The notes under the pieces: model-generated | Databases searched by the model: none | The model's input: the letters and a program-made list of their open reading frames with translations, nothing else | Told to the model about the DNA's origin: nothing | Part shown: in pieces, positions 45,573 to 55,336 of the stretch | How positions within the stretch are numbered: the stretch's first letter is position 1 | Layout: each line of letters starts with the position of its first letter | Translations under genes and position numbers: made by a program | Source of the DNA: Micromussa lordhowensis | Lineage: Eukaryota; Cnidaria; Anthozoa; Scleractinia; Lobophylliidae | Assembly: GCA_964020085.1 (NCBI GenBank) | Contig: OZ026600.1 | Coordinates: 36,108,205 to 36,172,204 of the forward strand | Direction of reading: 5' to 3' | DNA length: 64,000 nucleotides

Positions 45573-45978
45573 GGCGGGGGTACACATGAAAGCCGTATTT
45601 TGGCTGGGTATTATGTTTTTAATGCAAATATCTTGTTTACGTTTCAAGCAATCAAGAATCTCTCTGCTCATCTCACATATCTATGTTTTGGGTTGTTTTG
45701 TAAATTTTTTGGTGATTTTTAGGTATATTTGGAGAGAAATAGTTTTTCTCAAAGGATTAGTAAAATTGATGGAAATAGGAAATTTGGAAGATTTGTTGTT
45801 TTAAAATTAGAGTTTGAAATTAAAAATTGGTAGATACACTCCAAACAGTTGCCCAACAACCTGGGGTGCATTGTGCGGTCGGGCAACTGTCTGGTGGTGT
45901 TCCATAACCCTTTTTTTTCCCTTTCAACCTCTCTTTAAACTTACCAAAATTTCACTTAAATTCACGTTTACCCCCGCC
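45573..45978. mobile_element. TTAA-flanked MITE with GGCGGGGGTA ends
   Basis: 406 bp beginning GGCGGGGGTACAC and ending GTTTACCCCCGCC, with TTAA at 45569-45572 and 45979-45982. An exact TTAA target duplication plus G-rich inverted ends fits a piggyBac-type MITE. An open frame inside (45562-45804) starts outside the element and is not a gene. Confidence 0.75.
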
Positions 45979-46225
45979 TTAAGAGTCTCAACAAATGTCG
46001 TTCTTACGAATTACTTTGAACTTGGATACTATTACATGACGATCATAGACATAAGTATATGTTAAATGCACACAGCAATCCATCGGCATGAAATATTGGT
46101 ATTAAAAGAAGCGAAATTCTCGCTTTGTTACACTGATACATGTGGAGCGGTGAAAGAGCAACCCCTGCTGCAGATCACAATTTCCATAGATTCTCTTCGT
46201 CTACCACAAATATTGTCACTTACTA

Positions 46226-47235
46226 GAGGGTCCCCTATACTTTTTTCGTGACGCGTGAATGGGCATTTTTTTATTGCGTGAAGCGTGAATGAGGATTTAT
46301 TTTTTTCGTGTTTCGTGAATCTATATTTTTCCGTCCTCGGGAAACTAGCTTTCGATTTCTTCGTGATCCGTGAAATATGTATTACTTACGCGTGATTGTG
46401 AACCATCGACTTTTGCGGGAATAATTTTTCACTTTTTTGAAGATCTTAGCGTCATTTAAGCTTGTAAAGAACTGCGGCAAAGAACTGTTAGACAGGAGAC
46501 TACGAAATACAAATCAGGCACACTTCCGTTGAACATGTATCAGACTGAAGAACAAATTGGAGAAAAACTACAGTTTGATGGGGCAAGTGAGGACAGGGAA
46601 GAAGGACAAGAAGAAATTGAAGGTGACAAGTATAGTGATGAAAGTGGTACTGACCCTGGCAGTGATCTGAGTGACGATGAACTGACCAGACAAAACTTGT
46701 CGTTTTTGAGACCCATTCGCTCAGGACGCATGCATTGTCTCAATCAATAACAAGTATGGTGTGTAACTGTTTTTTTCTGTAGTGACTCTGGATGAAATGA
46801 AATACATGCATGTCGAGATTGAGGTTAATGTTTAAATGAGTGGAATTGACTAAACTAGCCGAACTACCGTAGCGGATAGTCATCCTACGCTCTACCACAA
46901 AGTTGTTTTCAATTAACCAAGCCACAAAAGATTTAGACATGCTGACGACCAGAACAGAGTCTGAAATTACCAAAAGATGGCCATGTGTAACTGTATCTAC
47001 TGTGGTACTATTGCCAGATACATTTTTGTAATGATTGTATTTGTATGTTTTGTTAAACGTGAATAGAATTTGTATTTTTACGTGAAAAATGATTTAGCCT
47101 CTGCATTTTTACGTGAAACGTGATTGCTTACTTTTTTCTGTGAACGTGAAGCTGTTTTTCGAATTTTTCGTGATGCGTGAAAAGGGCAATTACTTTTGTG
47201 TGAAACTGTTTTCAGAAGAGGTATAGGGGACCCTC
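46226..47235. mobile_element. DNA transposon-like element with 15-bp inverted ends and paired CGTGA motifs
   Basis: 1,010 bp with perfect terminal inverted repeats GAGGGTCCCCTATAC (46226-46240) and GTATAGGGGACCCTC (47221-47235), flanked by TTACTA on both sides (46220-46225, 47236-47241). Inside each end CGTGA recurs (about 8 times left, 7 times right), often as pairs with an 8-nt period such as CGTGAAGCGTGAATG. All copies are on the same strand at both ends. It contains one small acidic frame (46535-46750) but no recognisable transposase. Superfamily unknown. Confidence 0.78.
46535..46750 (+). CDS. Small acidic ORF inside the CGTGA element (hypothetical)
   Basis: About 71 residues from ATG (MYQTEEQIGEKLQF), strongly acidic in the middle (EDREEGQEEIEGDKYSDESG; DLSDDELTRQN), ending with a basic patch RPIRSGRMHC. 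It occupies the centre of the 1,010-bp element between its two motif arrays. Acidic N-termini with SDDE-type runs occur in several transposase families, so it may be the leftover start of a transposase; no catalytic region is present. It may equally be a chance frame. I do not assign a function. Confidence 0.35.
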   Translation: MYQTEEQIGEKLQFDGASEDREEGQEEIEGDKYSDESGTDPGSDLSDDELTRQNLSFLRPIRSGRMHCLNQ

Positions 47236-47241
47236 TTACTA

Positions 47242-48871
47242 GTATCATAAGCTGATGCTTTCTGTATCCAATCGAGGACTCAACTCAAACCTTGTGGATC
47301 GTAAATAACTTCGCGATTGTGCGGAAATTGGTTGATGCGCTTACCGCTTTATTAGTAAAGTTGTCGAGGATAAATTCAACCTTGTTAATATACCTTAAGA
47401 TAAACGTGAGAATCCAAATTTCAGATCCAGGCTGAAAATAAGCGACATTATACTGTGTTAAGGCTTCAGGTCTTGATATAAAAGATGCCACTCTCGTCTT
47501 CGAAGTCTCCAATAGTGTACTGAAGATGTGCGAAAGGTGTACTAAAATTGCTCTAATCTGTCGAATTCATTTTAGTGAATCTAAACTCTTTGGCTCCCTC
47601 CAACGTATAAAATGCGCATTTTTCTGTCAAGACTGGACGGAAATTACGAGGTAGAAAATTAGTGGGTAACGACAATAAACTCGAATAAACCAAGTGAAAA
47701 TACGAGAGAACCTATCGCGCTTTCTGTGTGTATACAATCAGTGACGTCAGAAGGTCCGTAAACTCGGTTCCAGAGCCCGGACACAGTTTTACTCCAAAAA
47801 GTGGAAACAGCACTTATGTTACGATTTGACAAAAATAAAGTTCACCATGATTATAAGCACGTTTGAAACTATAGATTGACCAATTAAAATAGGATACGAA
47901 AATTTAATTTCAGTGGCTGCCGCAGTCACATAATTACATTGTAATAGTGGTTTTCGTTCGAGTGGTTTTTACCGGTTTGATCTGCGTTTACAGAGAAGTT
48001 GTCAACTGAGTGTTCTAAATCCAAAGTAATCACTCTAGCCAATAACAAAGGGCACAGATAATTCAATGAACCAATCAACCCTCGCATTACACGTAGCTGA
48101 AGCAGAGCGCGGGAAACGTGTGCAAACTAGTTGCACTTGGTTTTACTTCTGATTGGATGAAAAAGTGGCGCGAGTTTTTTTAACCAATCGTGTAGCGTAG
48201 AAATGAAAAACCAATGACTTTCCGACACTCGAATGTTATCTAGTGATTGGCTTAGAAAACTTGCTCGACTTTCTAAATTCGCTCACTGATATCCATTTTT
48301 TCGTGCTCTACGCGGTCAGTTACAGGTTTTCCTAAGGAGCCGGTTTGATTAGATTATCTGTGTCTTGTGATAAGCCAGAGTGAATGCTTTAGTTCTGCTT
48401 TCAAAGTTAGAACCGCTCTAATAGTTCCTGTATAGCCGTGACAACCTATGGGTTATTAAAAAATCCCAACGTATCTCCCATATTTCTCTGTTCAGTTAGC
48501 AGCTGTGCATGGCACGTAATGCAAGTAAAGGAGATCATTAGGTAAAAACGGCAACGGCAATGTCACTAAAGAGGATCTCCTCGGGGAACATAATGCATGT
48601 TCTTTTGATCCCCAATTTCATCAGAAGTAGAGAGGCGAGGCCTTGTCACGAGGAAGAGGTAACTCTGGAGAATTCTGGAGAAGCCGAAAGTTATTCGCTA
48701 AACTGCTGGACAGAACTTTTTACTACTTTTACACTGGTTTTCATTTCTACTGACCTTCAGGAAGTTTAAAACTGGCTTACGGCTAGCATTCCAACGAAAA
48801 GTGAGAACCACTTCCGGTCAGAATCTTACTCCTGTCTTAAGAAATAGAAAACATGTGCCGTGTTTCTATCG
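47242..48871. other. Intergenic DNA, nothing recognised
   Basis: No coding exons, RNA genes or clear repeats could be supported here. Confidence 0.35.
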
Positions 48872-49074
48872 AGTTTTAGTATAAATCTACTAGCGTTCTA
48901 TCACGAAGGCCGTTCTCTGATTGGCTACGCTACTCACTATCTATTCTGTGATAGATAGAGTAGCGTAACAGTGTGCACTTGTTAACAAAATGACGGCCGT
49001 TTCTTGGCGTTTTCGAAGTGTTGAGAAGAGGATTTAGATTAAGTTTTGAACGACTAGTAGATTTATACTAAAAC
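48872..49074. mobile_element. Foldback element with AGTTTTAGTATAAATCTACT arms
   Basis: The left arm AGTTTTAGTATAAATCTACT with AGCGTTC (48872-48898) and the right arm, its complement (49048-49074), enclose about 150 bp. The interior has a further small palindrome around CTATCACAGAATAG-type sequence. Downstream of the FAM161 3' end. Confidence 0.6.
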
Positions 49075-49525
49075 AATTAGATTATTCGCTCTCGATTTCT
49101 ATCGCGCGATAGTTGACTCGGGCGCCCTCGTCAACTATCAACTGATATAGTTCCTAAAGTTTAATTGATCATCAAGGGAACTGTACACTACTTTGAACAT
49201 ACTACAAATACAACCTACTCATATCAGAATATTGTCAATAAACTTTCCTAGTAGTTTTTTTTTCGCACAATAGAGATCTTCACGCTCTTTTATGTTATGC
49301 GAATAAAAACCCGAGGCGTTGTTTCCTTTGTCAACCAATCAACAATACATTAAAATAAATTGTTGAAATTCAGATGCACGGCTGTTCGTATCGCGCTTGC
49401 TTTCGGAAATCCTCGTGGGACGATCGGCCTGTCTTCGGTAACACAGTGGATTTCTTAGGGTCGATCTCTTAATGCCGAAACAGAACGCTTTGAACTATTG
49501 TCACATGCCTTTTTCATCAATTTCT

Positions 49526-52500
49526 TTAGATTTCTTCTTCATCTTCTTCGTCGATTTCTTCTTCTAAATCGCTTCCACTCTCCTCGGGATTCGGATCGTG
49601 GCTGTCTCTATTGTATTCAGCGCCTGAAGACCTTCTGGAGCCTTCATAATTCATCTGGGACCCAGTCTCTTCCAACTCATCATCCGACTCAGCATCTACG
49701 ATCTTTCCATCCTTGGTAACCAAGTTCTGCACGAGCACCTCGTCTACGCCTGCGCTGCGAAGGATGTCCGCATACTTGCGCTCTGCGGCTCGTCTTGCAG
49801 TGGCCTGGGATTGCTGTTCAAAGAGAAGTGGTCGTTTGTTTATGCGTTCTTGCATCTCCTTTAATTCTCGATTGTATTCTTCTCTCCGTGCTCGATCACT
49901 TTCCCTGAGGAAACAAAATGTAAAAAGAAATAATTAAGTGCATCCCTCTTTACAGACATTCCTTGCATGTCAAGAAATACTAACCACCCCTCCCCTCAAA
50001 TAGATGAATTTCCATATAGCAACTGGTCTCTTCTTATCATGAACGAAAGTGTTTGAGAATAGAAACAATGTGGCGTAGGCTGGAATGGTCTGCCTAAGGC
50101 TGGAAGGGCCGAGAAGGAACTGGCTGAGAGTGATGTGGGCGATAGGGGCAACAGGCCACAAGTGGCGCCACGCGCAAGTTTTTCGGCGCACATTAGACGA
50201 TTATGGTGTGCCATTGTCACCCACGACTGCTTCAGCGCCCAAGCAAGAGAGATGTTCTGCAGGCAATGGACAAGACGCGCCTTTTCCTTTCTTACCTGAA
50301 ATTTTGAACTTTTTCCTTTGCAGCTTTTTTCAGCATTCCACTGTGATCATTTGCCATCACTTTTCTTGTCACTTCTGGCTTCAACATCTTCTGACGGCGT
50401 CGCCTTCGTTGTTCTTGTTTGATCTCGTCTTGCTCACTCGCTGTTCTCTGGTCAAGGCTCTTGCGGACTGTACTCTCACGCAGGCGTGTTGACTCCGTAG
50501 TTCTGCAACATTGTCAAATGCACCATAATTATTCGATTTAGTCTCCAGGCGTAAATGTATGTCTGGTGGCTCAAAGGATAGGACACTACTGGGATAATTT
50601 CGTTATATCAAACAAAACTCGCCACTCTGAGCGATGACATCGAGAGGGGTTGGGGGGACATATATTGCAAATGGCGCCTGTTATAAAGAAAACAAACAAA
50701 ATAGTTACAGATTCAATTGAGGCCTTACACTACTGTGAAATTGATGTTAAAATCGTTAAAAACGTTTAAAATTCACGCTTTCGCCGATCTACGGCATCAT
50801 CAGGCATCATCCCTGATGATGACGTAGATCGGCGAAAGCGTGGATTTTAAACGTTTTTAACGATTTTAACATCAATTTCACAGTAGTGTAAGGCCTCAGT
50901 TGAATCTGTAACTATTTCATTTAAAATGCTACTGAAGGACAACATCCAACGATTATTAAAACAAACGAAAGAAAAACAAAAACTAACAATCTGACCTCCC
51001 TTATTTGACAGAGCTCATTTTAATTCGACGCTTCCGACATTTACACTCACCCGAATGGAAGCGTGTCGTGAGGAGTGTGAGGCCTGGTACTAGAAGGCCT
51101 TTCCCGGCTGGCGGAGCGATCTCTGGACAATCGACCACTATCGGGAACCTCTTGAGACCGCGAGCATCTCGACTTCCTCGCAGCGGACACGCGGGCCGTT
51201 CTCAGATTAAAAGGCTCCACAACTGTAGGTTCCTTTTCTGTCTTCTTATTCCTCATCTCCTTTTCAAATTGCCTGTGAAGCGCATCAAACTCGGGTATAT
51301 CAGGGTTAATTTGCGGCTTAAATTTGTGCTCCCTTGTCATAAAAGCGTCCTTGTTGCCTTCTTTATTCAGTTTGCTCCTAAAATGACCCAGCGTGTACTC
51401 TTCCCCACGTGATTCCATGTTAGGAGGGAGACGGGAGGCAGCGAGCATTTCTTGCGATCGCATTCGCATTCGAATTGCTCTGTACTCTTCTTTTTCGGCC
51501 ATCTTGTCCTCCAGAGTCAGATCGAACAAACGATCGGGAAATGGATTGGCTTTAAACTTCTTTTTCTCCTCCGTCTTGTTCTCAAAATCTGCAAGATTGC
51601 TCAGGGATTTAGTTCGGCGCATTTGCCTTTTCTCTTCCTCTCTTTTGACAAACTTAAACGGCTTCTCAGTTGACTTTAGAATGGCTTTGCTAAGCTCTCG
51701 CACATGGTATCTCCGGAGCTCGTTTTGACGGGTGATTTCGTCGTAAAGCGGCAAAAACGTGGTGGCTGGAACAGGTTGTGCGCGAAATTTCTTGTGTAGC
51801 TCCGCCTCTTCCTTTTCTTTCTTCTTTTTCAAATCTTCTTGAAGAATCATTTGCGATCTGGTCATGTGTTTCGCCTTTTTCTTTGCCTCTCTCATTGTCA
51901 TAGTGAATGGTTTAGGAATGGTGATTTGTGGAGTCCATTCGTTCTTTTTCTCCTGTTTCTCACGCGGAGGGCTCTCATCCGGGGGGTAATCATACACGGA
52001 GAAGCCTTCCCACATGTCCTCTACTACATCCAGCACGGAGGATCTCTGAGGATACATCTCCTTGTACAGAACTTGTCGATCTCCTGAGCGTTTCCTCGTG
52101 ACGTTAGTTTCATCGTCTTCCCAGGGATCACCATCTATAGGATCACTGTAAGATCTTCTGCGCGATTCTTGCTGTTCCTCTAGAGAAGAATCCCCTAGAA
52201 AAAAAAATAACGAATAAAAAAACTTAGAAACAGCTGGACGCTAACGCTGAATTAAGTAATGGTAACAGGACCGAGTGGAGTCCAATTCGGTCTGTAATCA
52301 TACAATCAATTTGTTTATCACGAGTATGATTACAGACCAAATTGGACGACACGAAGTCTTATTACTAATTAATCATAAAAATTTCAATTTCCGAGAAAAG
52401 AAGAATAGCCGAGTTATAAAAGAAAGGTCTTGCATCAAAAGACTGACAAAATCAGGCATAAATTGTTTTATGTTGCTCTCAAATAGAGATTGGTTGATTC

Positions 52501-54939
52501 AAACTACAACTTTGAATGTGATTGGCTTATTGAACAGTCCGATAACAAACTGTCCAATAACAAACTGTCCAATAACAAACTGTCCGATAACAACTTGGCA
52601 AGTGAATTAATGGAAAATAGGAACTTTTTAAACCAATCACAATCATGAAAATTGTAATTTTTATTATTAATTTAGTTATAGTGTTGTTCAGGAGAGGTAG
52701 TTAGTCTCAGCAGCTGGTAGCATTAGGGCTTTGGAAAAGTTGTGTTGGACGCAATCAACAGTAGTTGGATGCAATAACTACAGGGAGCAGGAATGGTGCA
52801 GTGGTGAGAGGGGTAAACTGAGCTTAATTTTTTTGGTAACTGGTTGTTTCGCCCGATCGCCAGTTCACCCGATGTCAGTTGCCCCAGACTGAAAGTTCAA
52901 AGAAAGATGTGTTAACTCTTTCTTGGAACTCAAAGAGTGAAAAAGACAACATTGTGGGCATTATGAAACAATCCATTTAATCCATTGACCAGAGAGCAAA
53001 CAGTCTGCATGAACTGACTTACAGTATGGGAAAACTGGCGTCGGGTGAAACGATCGCAATGCATTTTTTTCAAGTTCAATGTCAACCTAGACAAGGTGCC
53101 TGATTGTTTGTTATCTAACAAATACAGGACAACTGTTCCCCATCTTGTTGCACATCATAACATGCATAAAGACATCTAAAACAGCTTACGATTTTATGTG
53201 CCTTGAAAGGAATGAAGATTTCTGTAGCTGAGGGAAAAATAATTATTTTGCTATGAAAATGGCAGAAGTCTGTAGCCAACAATGAATGAGACAGCATTTG
53301 TGACTTTAATACTTGTTTCAGCCATTCTCAGTCTGAACAGTATTAAAAATTATTCCAATATTATTTTCTTTGCATGTTCTAGGTAGACCCAAAGATGAGG
53401 TCAGGACTAAGTTTTGCTGCAGCACAATAGTAATTTTTCTTGGAACTTTTATCACAAACTATTAAAAGGAGGGGATCTTTACCCAAATTTTGTTACAAGA
53501 CTTGTTGTAAACTTCTTCCTAAGCCTTGCTTCCACCCACAGTTCAAAGCAGTCTGAAATAATGCATCAAACAGTAGGTAACCCCAGAGATCAACACCCAG
53601 GCCTTTAAGTCTGCCAGCAGGCTCTCATGTTTGGCCAGGGGTGCAAGTGTGGACAATCCCCCACCCCCATGTTAGGAGAAACAGGAAAACCAAGAGAACC
53701 ACAGAACCAACAGAACCTGTTCATAAATCGTTTGTGTGCCAAAGCTTGACTGCAAAACTTTTATGTGGGAGGGATAATCCACAGAATTCTTCAGCTCTAT
53801 ACTCAGGAGTATTTGACAACACTTGATTAAGCATTTGCAAAAGTCACCCTTGGTCCCCAGGATAGCCCCCCTAGGACTAGCAGCCAACTGATGGATAAAT
53901 TTACACTAAAGATAGACTGCAAGCAGTCTCTTTCTTTTACTAGTGTTCAACGCGTTTCGTTTCCTAGCGTGCAATGAGCAACAAGTGACAAAAATCGGTA
54001 TCCTATTTCTGACCAAGGCGGCTAAAAAACCATACCCTTTGAGGCCGCACATACCCATATAGCCCATATAAGGGAGTACCCCCTGGTTTCCTCCTCATTT
54101 CTTTCCCTAATTTAGATAATCTAAAGTCAGTCCCGAGTACAGAGGATTTCAGGAACAAAAACCGACTGTACTTGTAGTGTACCCCGAAGAGAGGAAACAG
54201 GGCATGTGGTTATCCTAGAAGAAGGAAATAAAGAAATTGGAACTTTATTTGTATCAGCTAAATTAGGGTTGTATAGAGGTCTATATACTATATTGGTGAC
54301 ATAAAATACAAATTTGACAAGAACAAAATTAATAAAACAAAAAGTCTCCATACCTTCGTTTTCCTTATCTTCTATTGTTCTTTCATCTCTGACAGACATG
54401 TCCCTTATATGATCTTCTGGTCTGACTGGGATATGAGTATTATCTTTTTCCTGGTCCTCAGTAGTCTCTATAAATGGATCATAATCACGCAAAGGAAACT
54501 GTTTTGGGACACTAAATCCGTCGTAATCGCTCACAGAAAGTTTAGTCCTAGAGTCCAATTGAAATCCGGAGTCTTGTCTGTCTTTCTCCGAATAATACAG
54601 CTTTTCAACGGCTTTTAGAGTTTTCTTGTGCTCATTCTTCAAGGCTAATAAGTGATCGTAGAAATGCTCCTCGCCAACATCGTCTAGTTCGCGAAGAGAC
54701 TGCGATAAAGAGTCCCTGACTGACAGTTTGGGTTTATGACCTTGGTGGTGCCTCTTGTGCCTTCGTGAAGATGGTGTGTTACCTTCCCTCAAACTGCTCA
54801 ATCCAAGACCTTCAAGCGGTTCAATTTCTAAAGAGCTTCTTGTCCTTTCGTTGATAGTTGCTGGCTTATCTGTTCGAGGGTGTCTGGGGGCAGTATAACA
54901 GCTATTTCGTATAACGGCTCGTTCGTGGCCCGACGCCAT
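49526..54939 (-). CDS. FAM161-family centriole/cilium-base protein
   Basis: Four exons with matching phases: 54354-54939, 51051-52194, 50296-50502, 49526-49904 (2,316 coding bases, 771 aa; human FAM161A is roughly 660-720). Exon 1 contains EEHFYDHLLALKNEHKKTLK, the N-terminal helix seen in FAM161 proteins. Exon 2 carries the conserved block from residue about 286: ITIPKPFTMTMREAKKKAKH, then KKFRAQPVPATTFLPLYDEI and KPFKFVKREEEKR. Exons 3-4 continue the charged helical region into ERINKRPLLFEQQSQATARR and ERKYADILRSAGVDE, followed by a very acidic tail (EEEIDEEDEEE). FAM161 proteins bind microtubules and sit in the inner scaffold of centrioles and the connecting cilium (established for vertebrate FAM161A). 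It is divergently paired with cornichon-4. Assignment between FAM161A and B is not attempted. Confidence 0.92.
50699..50917. repeat. 219-bp near-perfect palindrome in FAM161 intron 2
   Basis: The left arm (50699 to about 50804) and right arm (about 50812-50917) are inverted copies over about 105 bp each: AATAGTTACAGATTCAATTG ... ATTGATGTTAAAATCGTTAA ... CACGCTTTCGCCGATCTACG and its complement. The arms meet at CATCATCAGGCATCATCCC. Each arm contains a CTGATGATGCCG-loop-CGGCGAAAGCG string resembling a hammerhead core. No clear target duplication. Confidence 0.85.
52280..52348. repeat. Short inverted repeat in FAM161 intron 1
   Basis: GTCCAATTCGGTCTGTAATC (about 52280) and GATTACAGACCAAATTGGAC (about 52328) are inverted copies separated by about 20 bp. 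Confidence 0.6.
52533..52592. repeat. Tandem repeat of a 15-bp unit
   Basis: About four copies of AAACTGTCCAATAAC (some CGATAAC) in FAM161 intron 1, making a short periodic open frame that is not a gene. Confidence 0.8.
52783..52813 (+). repeat. SINE head fragment
   Basis: GGAGCAGGAATGGTGCAGTG followed by GTGAGAG matches the tRNA-like head of the SINE at 24945-25131. Only about 30 bp survive. Confidence 0.5.
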
Positions 54940-55336
54940 ATTGAAGTATGGAGCTCGTAACGACCGAGTTTTGTGTTGGCAACCATAGCCCCTCCACGGA
55001 GGGGCTATGTGGCAACATGGTAAAATATCTTACTGTGTAGGGTAGGGTAACAAGAAACTGCAAAAACAAAATTGTCTTGAAAAGGGTCTGATAATTTCCG
55101 TTTCAAATTTATTCTTCATGTTCAGCGTTCACGTCAGACTAGTTCAACATCATAAAAATCGCAGTTTTTTATTTCTTCATCACAGTATTTAATTAAAAGT
55201 ACCTAAATGGCGCAAAACCTTTATACAATATAAAAACACACTCCTCTCTACTGGGGAAACCACAGACCCGCAGAGCCTCGTTTCTTTGTTGTCGTTCCCA
55301 CTCTCTTCACTTGGGCCTCGGTCCAGAAAATTCAAA
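54940..55336. promoter_or_regulatory. Shared head-to-head promoter region of FAM161 and cornichon-4
   Basis: 397 bp separate the two divergent start codons, so the intervening DNA must hold both promoters. It contains a 26-bp hairpin (54984-55009, arms CATAGCCCCTCC / GGAGGGGCTATG) flanked by the 7-bp direct repeat TGGCAAC (54977-54983 and 55010-55016). No TATA box stands out. Co-regulation is an inference. Confidence 0.6.

Noticed and set aside
45562..45804. 80-codon hydrophobic open frame
   Set aside because: It straddles the boundary of a TTAA-flanked MITE and has no family resemblance.
51393..51728. 111-codon plus-strand open frame
   Set aside because: Antisense shadow of FAM161 exon 2.
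52275..52610. 111-codon open frame
   Set aside because: Its second half is the 15-bp tandem repeat (ITNCP units), and it lies inside a FAM161 intron.
54970..55020. Possible RFX X-box in the FAM161 promoter
   Set aside because: The two GGCAAC half-sites are in direct orientation on either side of a hairpin, not the inverted GTTNCC/GGNAAC arrangement an X-box requires.
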